From FEN-1279 sp964501535 (GTDB taxonomy: Bacteria; Bacteroidota; Ignavibacteria; Tepidaquicellales; Tepidaquicellaceae), in the NCBI GenBank assembly GCA_964501535.1, contig CAZCSV010000001.1:744001-808000 (forward strand): a stretch of 64,000 bases of DNA, read 5' to 3'. A model generated the notes under the pieces. That model ran no database searches. It saw nothing but the letters and a program-made list of their open reading frames with translations, and was not told where the DNA came from. Shown here in pieces: positions 25,417-34,195 of this stretch (positions are counted from its first letter, which is position 1; the number at the start of each line of letters is the position of its first letter). The translations under genes and the position numbers were made by a program.

Positions 25417-27573
25417 TTACTTCAACAACATCATCTTCTTGGTGTCTTTAAAATCACTTGTTTCAATTCTGTATATATAGACACCTGACGATAAATCGGT
25501 TCCCGCAAAATCAACTTTAAATTCACCCGCGGTAAGTCTTTGATTAATTAGAGTTTTAATAAGTCTTCCGGTAATGTCATATACTCTCAATTTAACATCA
25601 CCAGCTTTCATCAAATTAAACCTGATTGTTGTGTTCGGATTAAACGGATTCGGATAATTATTAAATAATTTATATTCACTTGGAACATTATTACTTATAA
25701 CCGAAACTGAAGTAGTAACGTTAAAAGTAAATCTGGTTCCCGGTGCAGTAGAGCCCGGTGGATTTATACCGCTTCCTCCGGCAGGTAAAGTTGTAACACG
25801 TGCAGTCGGAAGTGCAATATCCTGTGCTGCAAAGTAATATTCTACTTTTGTTCCCAAAGAACTTCCCGAAATCTGAAAATAAAAAGTATCCCTTGTAGTT
25901 GTAGAAGTGAAATTTGCAGACGTATACGATGTCCACGTCGCTCCGTTATTTGTCGATTTTCTGTAATAAATTCTCGGAGCCTCACCGCTTCTTGAATATC
26001 TTATAATACCGTTATCAAAAATCCGAGTTTTCAATGTAATTATACCGGTATTAGTTGTATTATTAAAAGGTTGTGTATGCTGAATTGTAGGCGCAACATT
26101 ATCCAATTTTCTTGCAGAGTCAACGGATTGCTGGGCATCAACAATTCCCCATCCCATCTGGTTATTCGGAGAAGCAGAGTTGCTTGCAAATTTTCTCAAT
26201 ATACCTCTGACCTGCAATGGTGTTAGATTTTTATTGGCAGACAGAATAAGAGCAACTACCCCTGCGTTTAGCGGACAGGAATATGAAGTACCGCTCCCGT
26301 ATGTGCTGTATCCTGTACTTCCCGAAGCAATAGTATTCCCGCTTCCGAGTGCCATCACATCAGGTTTAATTCTTGGTGGAACATCAGTCGTCGGACCTAC
26401 GGAACTAAACGAAGACCTTAGACCATTTGAACCGACTGCTCCAACTGTAATGATGCTATCCGCATCAGCAGGAGCACCCAGTGTATTATGAGAAGTATTA
26501 TTACCATTATTTCCAGCTGAATTGCTGACAACAATACCTTTATATGCGGCATATGCCGCAGCTCTTGTAATCAATAAAGTTTTTCCGTTCATATGCTGCC
26601 ATGTATAACTTGAATCGGGTGCATCGAATTCCAGATAACCAAGTGAACTTGTAATAATATCAGCACCAAGACTATCAACCCATTGTGCAGCGGCTGACCA
26701 GTGGTCCATTTCATACCATCTCTCACCCGGATCTACTTCAGTTCTGCAAATAATGAACGTAGAGCGGAATGCAGGACTAATCATATAACCTGGGGCATAT
26801 CCTCCAACCAACGATAATGTTGCCTGACCGTGTGAGTGAGCTGTAATATTCACAGTATCATTCGTATGAAAATCCTTTTTCTTATAAATTTTCATAGGAA
26901 GAGTAGTAAAAGCAGGATGAGATAAATAATATGAATAACCAGCATCAAAATTCGCAACCATAATACCCTGACCAAAAACACCGATATTATGAACAAGGTT
27001 TACTTTTATCTGTGATATTTGTGTAATGCTTGTACCATAGTTGAGAGAATCAACAAGCGGTTCGTCTTTTGATAAATTATTATTAGGTTTTATAAAATTA
27101 TCACTGAAATTTGTTTCATCTTCTTCTTTATTCTTTTTAAATCTTTCAACCAAATCAATTTTTTCCACATAATTCAGATTCGCTATATCATACAATTGAT
27201 TTACGGTTGCTTCTGCAGAAATGACATTAAACCATTTTAGCTGATGTCTTATTTTATTGACTTTTGAATTTATATCATTTACATATGGTTCATAAAGCGG
27301 AACATCTGTCATATCAACGAGCTGACCTGCAGGAAAAACTTTTGCACGTCTGTCAAGAGAACGTTGTGATACTAATCCTAAAGGATTACTTAGCTTTGCT
27401 TCAGCATTTGGACCTTTATCCTTAAGATAGATGTATACGCTGTACTGATAATCATTGGAATTTTCAATCGTGTACTTCAAAAAAGGACTAAACTTATCAG
27501 TCTTTGGTTTTGATGCAATAAAAATCACAAAAAAAGCAATTGCTAATAGAGAAATGGATAGTATTTTTTTCAT
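25417..27573 (-). CDS. Subtilisin-like (S8) serine protease with T9SS sorting domain
   Basis: The 718-residue secreted protease has a signal peptide (about 1-20), an inhibitor/propeptide-like region to about 190, and an S8 domain at about 190-490. The triad is visible as D210 (VANFDAG), H248 (AHSHGQATLS) and S430 (GSGTSYSCP), with the oxyanion-hole asparagine region VVSNSAGNNG near 349. The variation from the usual GTSMA to GTSYS is seen in other Bacteroidota members. The C-terminal 85 residues are a type IX sorting domain (LFNNYPNPFNPNTTI, KLRVYDITGRLIKTL, KKMMLLK). It is predicted to be exported for extracellular protein digestion. Confidence 0.93.
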   Translation of the reverse strand: MKKILSISLLAIAFFVIFIASKPKTDKFSPFLKYTIENSNDYQYSVYIYLKDKGPNAEAKLSNPLGLVSQRSLDRRAKVFPAGQLVDMTDVPLYEPYVNDINSKVNKIRHQLKWFNVISAEATVNQLYDIANLNYVEKIDLVERFKKNKEEDETNFSDNFIKPNNNLSKDEPLVDSLNYGTSITQISQIKVNLVHNIGVFGQGIMVANFDAGYSYYLSHPAFTTLPMKIYKKKDFHTNDTVNITAHSHGQATLSLVGGYAPGYMISPAFRSTFIICRTEVDPGERWYEMDHWSAAAQWVDSLGADIITSSLGYLEFDAPDSSYTWQHMNGKTLLITRAAAYAAYKGIVVSNSAGNNGNNTSHNTLGAPADADSIITVGAVGSNGLRSSFSSVGPTTDVPPRIKPDVMALGSGNTIASGSTGYSTYGSGTSYSCPLNAGVVALILSANKNLTPLQVRGILRKFASNSASPNNQMGWGIVDAQQSVDSARKLDNVAPTIQHTQPFNNTTNTGIITLKTRIFDNGIIRYSRSGEAPRIYYRKSTNNGATWTSYTSANFTSTTTRDTFYFQISGSSLGTKVEYYFAAQDIALPTARVTTLPAGGSGINPPGSTAPGTRFTFNVTTSVSVISNNVPSEYKLFNNYPNPFNPNTTIRFNLMKAGDVKLRVYDITGRLIKTLINQRLTAGEFKVDFAGTDLSSGVYIYRIETSDFKDTKKMMLLK

Positions 27574-28064
27574 TATTAATATTTTTTACTTAACTGTAAA
27601 TTTAATAATAATAACATAAATATTATATATAAAATTGATTTTAAATCATTGAAAATTGTAACAAATTGTAACAACTGAAATTCAAAATATATTAATTATT
27701 TATTAACATTATGATTTTTTAGTAGAAAAAACCTCCTCAAATTCTCTTGAAATCAACATTTTTTGAATTCTTGTTTATTTAAAACGTAATTTAAAAAATT
27801 ATTTATCCATTTTCTGCGAAATCTTTAAACTCTTATCTGACAATTGTTCCGGAGCAATTTGGAATAAAAGTTTTAAAATTCATATCACAGCGACCTTATC
27901 GGAAGCCTCATAAATTCTCACTTTTTTTGTTTAATGTCAATATTTTTTTTATCCTAAATTAAATACCTTAATTTTGTATGGAGTTAAAAATAATGAATTA
28001 TGATAAAATATCATAAACAGATGAAAGTAAAAAATTAATATTAAAAAAATTAAAAATAAGTGTT
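27574..28064. other. AT-rich intergenic region before the phage head module
   Basis: No gene is supported in these 491 bases; in particular I see no small terminase gene. A TAATTTTG at 27969-27976 fits the Bacteroidota -7 promoter box (TAnnTTTG), but no matching -33 box at the right distance was found. A possible seven-codon leader ORF begins at ATG 27992. Long A and T runs are frequent. Confidence 0.4.
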
Positions 28065-29210
28065 ATGAAAATAATTGATAGAGTAAAGAAAATTTTTGGT
28101 AAACAGGGATTAAAAAGCTTTAACAGCGGATGGCATTCCCTTACTGAATATATAAATTCTTGGGGAGGTGAATCTTATAAATCCTATACGTATGCCTGCA
28201 TAAATGCACGTGCAGAAAACATCTCGAAAGCAGGTATATTTTTATATAAAAGAAACTCTTCCGGTGAGCAGAAAGAAATTAAAAATCATGATTTTCTTAC
28301 TTTAATATCAAAACCGAATAAACGGAATCAGACATTCAAGGAATTGTTGCATAAAATTTCAACATCACTGGATTTATATGGAAACGCTTATATATTCATA
28401 CATCGAGGTTTAAAGAATAAACCTCTCGGTTTCTATCATCTACCGTCGAAAAATATTAAAATCAATATGAGCAAAAATATGAACGATATCGAGAGTTATG
28501 AATATTTTACTGAACAGGGAATTATTAAATATAAGCCAAAGGATATTATCCATTTCCTGATTCCCGACCCTGATTCAAATGTGTACGGGAAATCCACTAT
28601 ATCCGGTTTTAATTTCACGCTCGAAATTGATTACCTTCAAAACTTATATCAAAAGAATTTTTATAAAAATGATGCGGCGATAGGAATGCTGCTTGAATCC
28701 GATTCAATACTCCCGGACGATAAATATGAAAGGTATGTGAATCAATTCAAACAGACTTACGAAGGAGCAATAAATTCAGGTAAGACACTGCTCCTTGAAG
28801 GTGGAATTAAAGCTAAACCATACCAGGCTTTTCCAAAGGATGTAGAAATATTACCTTCCCGTAAACTTATTCGTGATGAGATTATGACTCTGTTTAGAGT
28901 TCCTAAAGTTATTCTTGGTATAACTGACGATGTAAATCGCGCAAACTCCAGGGAATCGATAAAAATATTTAACGACTATGTCATTAAACCATTCGCCAAG
29001 ATTAATATCGAGAGCAAATTAAACATTTTTCTGAAAAACAATTATGAAGAGGAAAATTTATTTCTTTCACTCGAATATGATTTTGAAATCGACCGTGAAC
29101 TTCAGCTAAAAGCTTATGAAATATACAGGAAATATGATATAGCAAGTGTTGATGAGATTAGAGAAATGGAAGGTTTCAGCCAAATTTCAAACAGCATTAA
29201 TAAAACATAA
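28065..29210 (+). CDS. HK97-type phage portal protein
   Basis: The 381-residue product matches the HK97 gp3 portal family in length and order of motifs: YACINARAENISKAGIFLYK near the start, a TSLDLYGNAYIFIHRG stretch, IIHFLIPDPDSNVYGKS, and the C-terminal clip/crown part LFRVPKVILGITDDVNRANS. The portal forms the dodecameric ring through which DNA enters the capsid. It is the first gene of a plus-strand head module and is not preceded by a large terminase gene, which is its normal neighbour. Confidence 0.92.
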   Translation: MKIIDRVKKIFGKQGLKSFNSGWHSLTEYINSWGGESYKSYTYACINARAENISKAGIFLYKRNSSGEQKEIKNHDFLTLISKPNKRNQTFKELLHKISTSLDLYGNAYIFIHRGLKNKPLGFYHLPSKNIKINMSKNMNDIESYEYFTEQGIIKYKPKDIIHFLIPDPDSNVYGKSTISGFNFTLEIDYLQNLYQKNFYKNDAAIGMLLESDSILPDDKYERYVNQFKQTYEGAINSGKTLLLEGGIKAKPYQAFPKDVEILPSRKLIRDEIMTLFRVPKVILGITDDVNRANSRESIKIFNDYVIKPFAKINIESKLNIFLKNNYEEENLFLSLEYDFEIDRELQLKAYEIYRKYDIASVDEIREMEGFSQISNSINKT

Positions 29211-29252
29211 AAATAATTAACATTAAATATTAAAATCTTAACATTTTAAAAT

Positions 29253-29843
29253 ATGAATTACAAAAATTTCATAGTAAAGGAAAAATCCTTTAATGATAAG
29301 GATAAAACCATAACTCATTATATATCTACCGTAACACCTGATAGGTTCGGCGATATAGTAAATCCATTTGGTATGGATGCTGATAATTATAGGAAAAATC
29401 CGATTGTGCTTTTTGGACACAGTTACCGTGCAAGAGGTAATGTAATCGGAAAAAACCTTGCATTATTCCCGGATGATTTCGGAGTAAAAGCAATAACAAA
29501 ATTTGCAGATACTCCGGCTGGAAATGATTTATATATCTTAAATCGTGAAGGATACTTGAATGCCTGGTCAATCGGCTATATTCCCAAAAAAGTAAAAACA
29601 CAAAACTCGACTTCCAATAGCCAGACTGGTACATACAATATTATTGATGAATGGGAACTGCTCGAATATTCGTCAGTAGTCATTCCTGCAAATCCTGATG
29701 CTCTGAATCTAATGCTGAAAGAAATAAAGTCAACAGAAGTGCTGCAGGAATTGAACTATTCAATGTTGCAAAACAGAATTGATGTGATGGAGGATAAACT
29801 TGCAAGAAAACTAAATGATATCTTAAAAATTATTAATAAGTAA
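29253..29843 (+). CDS. HK97-type prohead maturation protease
   Basis: The 196-residue product has the caudovirus prohead protease pattern: STVTPDRFGDIVNP near the N-terminus, the catalytic histidine H56 in VLFGHSY, and the nucleophile S106 in LNAWSIGYIP. An acidic pair in WELLEYSSVVIPANPDA follows. The enzyme cleaves the scaffold/delta segment of the capsid protein during head maturation. Gene order portal-protease-capsid is standard. Confidence 0.92.
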   Translation: MNYKNFIVKEKSFNDKDKTITHYISTVTPDRFGDIVNPFGMDADNYRKNPIVLFGHSYRARGNVIGKNLALFPDDFGVKAITKFADTPAGNDLYILNREGYLNAWSIGYIPKKVKTQNSTSNSQTGTYNIIDEWELLEYSSVVIPANPDALNLMLKEIKSTEVLQELNYSMLQNRIDVMEDKLARKLNDILKIINK

Positions 29844-29911
29844 AATATTTTTGGAAAATAAAGCAGTAATGCTATTTAATAAATTAATTTTAAAGAAAGG
29901 ATATATTAAAA

Positions 29912-31075
29912 ATGAAAATTGAAAGAAAAACACTCGACGATGTAATTATTCCGGGAGTAACTGATATTGAAAGAATGGAACAAATATCGAAGAGAATCGC
30001 AGAAGATGTAGTTAAAAAAGAACTTGAGGAAATCAATAAAAACATTTCCGGAATTCCGATAGAACCGTTTAGAACATATGAAAACTCAGAAGACCCGTTG
30101 GTTCAGGAGGGAAGAAATATTATTAAAGGAATAATTTACAACAGACCTGAGCTATTTTCGGAACGCTATAAAAGCTTCCTTAATGAAACAACCGGAAGCG
30201 AGGGAGGATATCTTGTTCCTCAGGAATGGTATAATCAAATTCTTAAATTCGTTAACGAATCGGGTATTGTCAGAAAAAATGCAACCGTTATAAAAATGAG
30301 CAGGAAAGAGCTTGCAATTCCTAAACTCGACAGATTACCATCTTTTTCCTTCGTAACCGAAGGTTCAATGAAACCGGTAAGTAATCCGACCTTCGCTCAG
30401 GTAGTACTTTCGCGTAAAGACGGCGGTTTTATCGTAATATTTTCAAAACAACTTATTGACGACGAGTCATTCGATATAATGGGTTTTGTTTCAAGACTTG
30501 CAGCCCAAATTATCAGTAGGACCGAAGATCTTGCGGGATTTAAAGGAATTTCAGGTAAAATTGATGGGCTGTTTACAAACGGTATTGGGACTTCTATTCT
30601 TGAAGTAAACGGAACATCATTTGCAAATATCAAATACGATGATATTATTAATTTGATTTCTACCGTACCATCAGAAACTCACAGAAATTCTAAATGGTAT
30701 ATGCACCGTACAATTTATGGAATGCTTAAATCTATGAAATATGACGGCTCACAGGAATATATTATTACCCCCGATGAAAGAAAAAGCAATATGCTCGAAG
30801 GATATCCGGTTGTACTGACAGACCAGGCTTATGCGTTAAGTGAAGATGCTCCCGACAGAGCTTTCATTGCCTTCGGAGACTTACAGTACATGATACTCGG
30901 TACAAGAAATTCATTGAGTATTGACTATTCCAAAGATGCAACTGTAGATATGGGAGGAGGCCAAACAATTAACTTATGGCAAAACGGTCTCGTAGGATTA
31001 AATTTCGGTGCTTCATTCGACATTAAATTTTCTTTCCCGTCTGCACTTGCAGTAGCAAAGACGGTAGCTGGTTAG
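29912..31075 (+). CDS. HK97-fold major capsid protein
   Basis: The 387-residue product begins with a charged, helical stretch of about 100 residues (ISKRIAEDVVKKELEEINKN), the expected scaffold-like delta domain. The mature shell domain starts near TTGSEGGYLVPQEWYNQILK. The family-typical AIPKLDRLPSF, VILSRKDGG-like and SRTEDLAGFKGISGK segments follow, with the GLNFGASFDIKF end. It assembles the icosahedral head. A clear AAAGGA ribosome binding site lies about 15 bases before the ATG. Confidence 0.93.
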   Translation: MKIERKTLDDVIIPGVTDIERMEQISKRIAEDVVKKELEEINKNISGIPIEPFRTYENSEDPLVQEGRNIIKGIIYNRPELFSERYKSFLNETTGSEGGYLVPQEWYNQILKFVNESGIVRKNATVIKMSRKELAIPKLDRLPSFSFVTEGSMKPVSNPTFAQVVLSRKDGGFIVIFSKQLIDDESFDIMGFVSRLAAQIISRTEDLAGFKGISGKIDGLFTNGIGTSILEVNGTSFANIKYDDIINLISTVPSETHRNSKWYMHRTIYGMLKSMKYDGSQEYIITPDERKSNMLEGYPVVLTDQAYALSEDAPDRAFIAFGDLQYMILGTRNSLSIDYSKDATVDMGGGQTINLWQNGLVGLNFGASFDIKFSFPSALAVAKTVAG

Positions 31076-31098
31076 AATGATTTATGAAATATTCAAAC

Positions 31099-31140
31099 AG
31101 TTTCGGTGAGCAACCTGCGTTTGCAGTTGCTCCCGAAACT
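31099..31140 (+). other. Strong hairpin between capsid and connector genes
   Basis: AGTTTCGG-T-GAGCAAC pairs with GTTGCTC-CCGAAACT, giving a 15-base-pair stem with a single bulged T and an 11-base loop. No T-run follows, so it is not a normal intrinsic terminator. It may stabilise the upstream capsid mRNA or lower read-through to the connector gene. Confidence 0.75.
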
Positions 31141-31163
31141 CTAAAATTTAAAATTATAAAAAT

Positions 31164-31787
31164 ATGATTTCATTAGATGATTTAAAATATTATTTAAATA
31201 TATCCGATAACTCTCAGGATGAGTTTCTGTTAAAATTGATTGATATGGCTGTCGATAGAATAAATAATCTATGCAGACGTAATATTAATTATGGAACAAG
31301 ATTTGATATTACAGATGGAAACGGACAAAACCTTTTATGGATGAAGGATTATCCTGTCGAGCAAATTGTATCTATTAAATACAGAAGAGAATCAGGCTCA
31401 TTCGACCATGACCTTTTTAATGGTGGGGGTATTTCTGAAAATACATATTTAGATAAAGTAACCGGTAAACTGATTCTACTGAACAGTTTTATTCTTCCCG
31501 TCGGTTCTTCGAATATCCAGATAAAATATTACGCGGGATATCTGGATAACGCTCCGGACCCGGCAAATGAAACCCCAAAGGATTTAAAAAGCATCGCCCT
31601 CATGATGAGTGCTGAACTTTTTCTTAAGAGTTTTCAGAATGTCGGCGAAGAAATTACAAAAAGATTAGGTTTACTTCACTTTGAACATTCCATAAAAAGC
31701 GAGGACGGTGAGACCAAAAGGAGTTTTAATTACAAAGATGAAGATTACGACATTCTTTTGCAAAAATATAAATCTTTAAAAGTATAA
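31164..31787 (+). CDS. Phage head-tail connector protein (gp6-like)
   Basis: The 207-residue product opens with ISLDDLKYYLNISDNSQDEFLLKLIDMAVDR-type sequence, the standard N-terminal helix pattern of gp6-like head-tail connectors, then VDRINNLCRRNINY and a beta-rich middle (YPVEQIVSIKYRR, IQIKYYAGYLD). A C-terminal helical segment follows. Such proteins dock on the portal after packaging. It is longer than the usual 100-110 residues because of the central beta region, as in connectors with an Ig-like insertion. Confidence 0.82.
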   Translation: MISLDDLKYYLNISDNSQDEFLLKLIDMAVDRINNLCRRNINYGTRFDITDGNGQNLLWMKDYPVEQIVSIKYRRESGSFDHDLFNGGGISENTYLDKVTGKLILLNSFILPVGSSNIQIKYYAGYLDNAPDPANETPKDLKSIALMMSAELFLKSFQNVGEEITKRLGLLHFEHSIKSEDGETKRSFNYKDEDYDILLQKYKSLKV

Positions 31788-31789
31788 AA

Positions 31790-32005
31790 ATGGAAATATC
31801 GAACGGTAATACGAAAATATCTTTTCTAATATCGGAATTTATTAAATGGATGCTTGAAGTAATCATTATAGTCGGAACCGCTGTTGCTCTTTATTATAAT
31901 CTTTCAAATGATTTTAACCTTTTAAAATCGGATATGCATAGGCTCAATAAAGAATTCGAAGAAATGAAAACTGAATTTAAAATACATTTAAGGGATACAA
32001 AATGA
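31790..32005 (+). CDS. Small single-pass membrane protein in the phage module
   Basis: The 71-residue product has one membrane segment (about residues 19-38, MLEVIIIVGTAVALYYNLS) and a charged helical tail that could form a coiled coil (LNKEFEEMKTEFKIHL). The start is 2 bases after the connector stop and the stop overlaps the next start by 4 bases. By size and place it may be a lysis or accessory membrane protein. Not identified by family. Confidence 0.65.
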   Translation: MEISNGNTKISFLISEFIKWMLEVIIIVGTAVALYYNLSNDFNLLKSDMHRLNKEFEEMKTEFKIHLRDTK

Positions 32006-32220
32006 AAAAATTTTTTATTGAAGGAGATGAATATTCCATGGTTCGTCTTTTATCTTTTATCAGCGTTACAACTGCTGTTATCGCTACGGGGTTTATCATT
32101 GCATTCGTATTTGCGAAAATTGAACTGTACTATATAAAAGAAATGATATTACTCGTTGGAACCTTGCTGGGATTCGGTTTCGGAGGGAAGGTAATTCAAA
32201 AATTCGGTGAAAATAAATAA
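32002..32220 (+). CDS. Small two-helix membrane protein, possible holin
   Basis: The 72-residue product has two hydrophobic segments (about 15-35 and 45-65) separated by a short charged turn, and a glycine-rich end (LLGFGFGGKVIQKF). This is a class II holin-like layout. The gene overlaps the previous one by 4 bases and precedes the M15 peptidase by two genes, as in lysis cassettes. The holin role is inference. Confidence 0.6.
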   Translation: MKKFFIEGDEYSMVRLLSFISVTTAVIATGFIIAFVFAKIELYYIKEMILLVGTLLGFGFGGKVIQKFGENK

Positions 32221-32222
32221 AA

Positions 32223-32846
32223 ATGGATTTTATTAAAAAAAATATAGCCTGGTTTCTTGTACTTATATCGATATTTTCCGTAATAATCGTTTTAAAGCAT
32301 ATTTTTCCGGAACGAAATAACCGGGTTATTCAAAATATGCTAATCAGAGATACCAATTTAAAAATGAGATACGAATACGAAACTAATAGAGATACCATAA
32401 TAAAATGGTACGAAAAAATCATATATAAGAGTACCAAACCGGAAGTTGTATATTATCAAAAAACGGATACGGTTTTTATCGAGAAAATAAAGGAACTTGA
32501 CCTTATATTGAATATTGAAAAACAAAACAGGAAATTGAAAATCAAAGCCGTAAATCAAAAGGGTTATACGATTAAGGAATACGTTTTTGATGACGTGAAC
32601 AGCAATTTCACGGCTATTAGCCAAAAAGAAAATATTTTTGTAAAATCGAAAAAATTTAGCTGGAATCGGATTAATTCAGTTTTCAATTTGCAATGGCCTT
32701 TGCTCAGTAGTAAAAAGCTAGCATATAATTTTGGTATTGAAACAGGAATAAATTATAAAAACAAAATAGATCTGAATGCCGGTTTACTGTATTCGCCTGA
32801 AAAAAAGGATTTATTTATTAATTCAGAATTAAAATTTAAATTTTAA
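32223..32846 (+). CDS. Phage-module membrane protein with periplasmic domain
   Basis: The 207-residue product has an N-terminal membrane segment at about residues 8-27 and then a long extracytoplasmic part with charged helices (to about 110) and a C-terminal region of alternating strands (AYNFGIETGINYKN, DLNAGLLYSPEKKD, INSELKFKF). I do not recognise a family. N-in/C-out topology and position between the holin-like and endopeptidase genes make a spanin-like role possible. It starts 2 bases after the previous gene. Confidence 0.6.
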   Translation: MDFIKKNIAWFLVLISIFSVIIVLKHIFPERNNRVIQNMLIRDTNLKMRYEYETNRDTIIKWYEKIIYKSTKPEVVYYQKTDTVFIEKIKELDLILNIEKQNRKLKIKAVNQKGYTIKEYVFDDVNSNFTAISQKENIFVKSKKFSWNRINSVFNLQWPLLSSKKLAYNFGIETGINYKNKIDLNAGLLYSPEKKDLFINSELKFKF

Positions 32847-32849
32847 ATC

Positions 32850-33296
32850 ATGAAATACGAAAATATTTGTAATCATTACAATAATGTTTTAAAATGCTCG
32901 GAATATTTCAATTCATCGAAACCTGTTAAGGATGTTGACTTGTTGCTTCCTGAATTTTACAATACCCTGATATTTTGTTTCAATGAATACCGGAAGAAAT
33001 ACCCGAATCAAAATACACACATTACCGAAACATATAGAAGTAACATTCTTCAGCTTCAATATTTTAAACAGGGAAAAAGCAAAATCAGAAAAAACGGTAT
33101 GCATCACTATGGAATCGCCGCGGATATCGCATTTATAATAAATGATAAACTTAGTTATAACGGCGATTATCATTTTCTGCGCAAAATTTTTAAGGATAAC
33201 AAGCTTACCGTGCTTGACTGGGAACTTGGACACGTCCAGTTCATTCCTGTCTCAGAACAAAATATGCTCAGACAGGAAATTGAAAGCTCTTGCTAA
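32850..33296 (+). CDS. M15-family peptidoglycan peptidase (endolysin-like)
   Basis: The 148-residue product carries the zinc-ligand pattern of the M15 family: H85-x6-D92 (HHYGIAADIA) and H128 in WELGHVQF, plus the upstream ETYRS substrate-side motif. These enzymes cut peptide cross-links of peptidoglycan, as phage endolysins or VanY-type carboxypeptidases do. There is no signal peptide, so it would need a holin for release. It is the last gene of the plus-strand phage module, 3 bases after the previous gene. Confidence 0.88.
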   Translation: MKYENICNHYNNVLKCSEYFNSSKPVKDVDLLLPEFYNTLIFCFNEYRKKYPNQNTHITETYRSNILQLQYFKQGKSKIRKNGMHHYGIAADIAFIINDKLSYNGDYHFLRKIFKDNKLTVLDWELGHVQFIPVSEQNMLRQEIESSC

Positions 33297-33347
33297 ATAT
33301 TCACATTTATACGAATTCATCGCACGATCTATATTTTATCGCTTCAA

Positions 33348-34163
33348 TTAAAAACTGATTACAAAGCTTAATCCGCTTGTATTAGGGAATAAATTGTAAG
33401 AAATTTTTTCTTTAGAATTACAGGATTTTTTCTCTGAAGAAATATAATCACCAACAAAATACCCTATCGCCGATGCAAGCACTACATCGGATGCCCAGTG
33501 TTCATCTGAATAAATTCTGGATAACGCAGTAACAGCCGAGAGAGTATAAAGACCTATAGTTGCATAAACATTTTTAATCCTGTTTGCCAATACCGAAGAC
33601 ATTGCAAAAGCTACAGTGGTATGTCCTGACGATAAAGATAATGAACTTTCATTTAAAGTAAACATATTGTAAAAATATGGTCCTCGCTCCGTGTAAGGTC
33701 TGCTTCGACCAGAAATTATTTTTGTTACGTTCGTAATTATACCGGAATATAAAACAGCTTCGAATACCATTCTCCCCGTTTCTCGGATATAATCATCTTT
33801 AAAAAATAATCCGTAAGAATATATTCCTCCGCCAATTATAACGGGTGTAATTATGTTTCCGTAAGCACTTCCGATATCCGCAATTTTATCCTTCGTATCA
33901 TTATGTTTATTTTGAAATTCTTTTCTTATGTCCTTATCAAGTGGCATAAATGCCGTGGTGGTTAAAACTACTGCTCCTGCTTTTATCCAGTCGGTAGAAC
34001 TAAAACGTATCGGTGCTGTATATGTGCAAAATCCATCATCTACAGAAATTTTAAAATCTTTCCATAATGTATGGAATATATTAGAATCTCTTTGTTGGGC
34101 ATCTATCGAGGATAAAAAGAGAAAATTAGCAATAAACAGGGAAATAAAAACTTTTTTAAACAA
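33348..34163 (-). CDS. PAP2-family phosphatase
   Basis: The 271-residue product has a signal-like N-terminus (about 1-22) and the three PAP2 motifs: KIISGRSRPY (KxxxxxxRP), SLSSGHTT (PSGH variant with Ser) and SRIYSDEHWASDV (SRxxxxxHxxxD). Several hydrophobic segments place the active site at the periplasmic face. The family dephosphorylates lipid phosphates such as undecaprenyl pyrophosphate, phosphatidic acid or lipid A. It is host-type rather than phage-type and converges with the M15 gene. Confidence 0.88.
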   Translation of the reverse strand: MFKKVFISLFIANFLFLSSIDAQQRDSNIFHTLWKDFKISVDDGFCTYTAPIRFSSTDWIKAGAVVLTTTAFMPLDKDIRKEFQNKHNDTKDKIADIGSAYGNIITPVIIGGGIYSYGLFFKDDYIRETGRMVFEAVLYSGIITNVTKIISGRSRPYTERGPYFYNMFTLNESSLSLSSGHTTVAFAMSSVLANRIKNVYATIGLYTLSAVTALSRIYSDEHWASDVVLASAIGYFVGDYISSEKKSCNSKEKISYNLFPNTSGLSFVISF

Positions 34164-34195
34164 ATTGTTTCTACAGAGAATAATAATTAGTGCTT

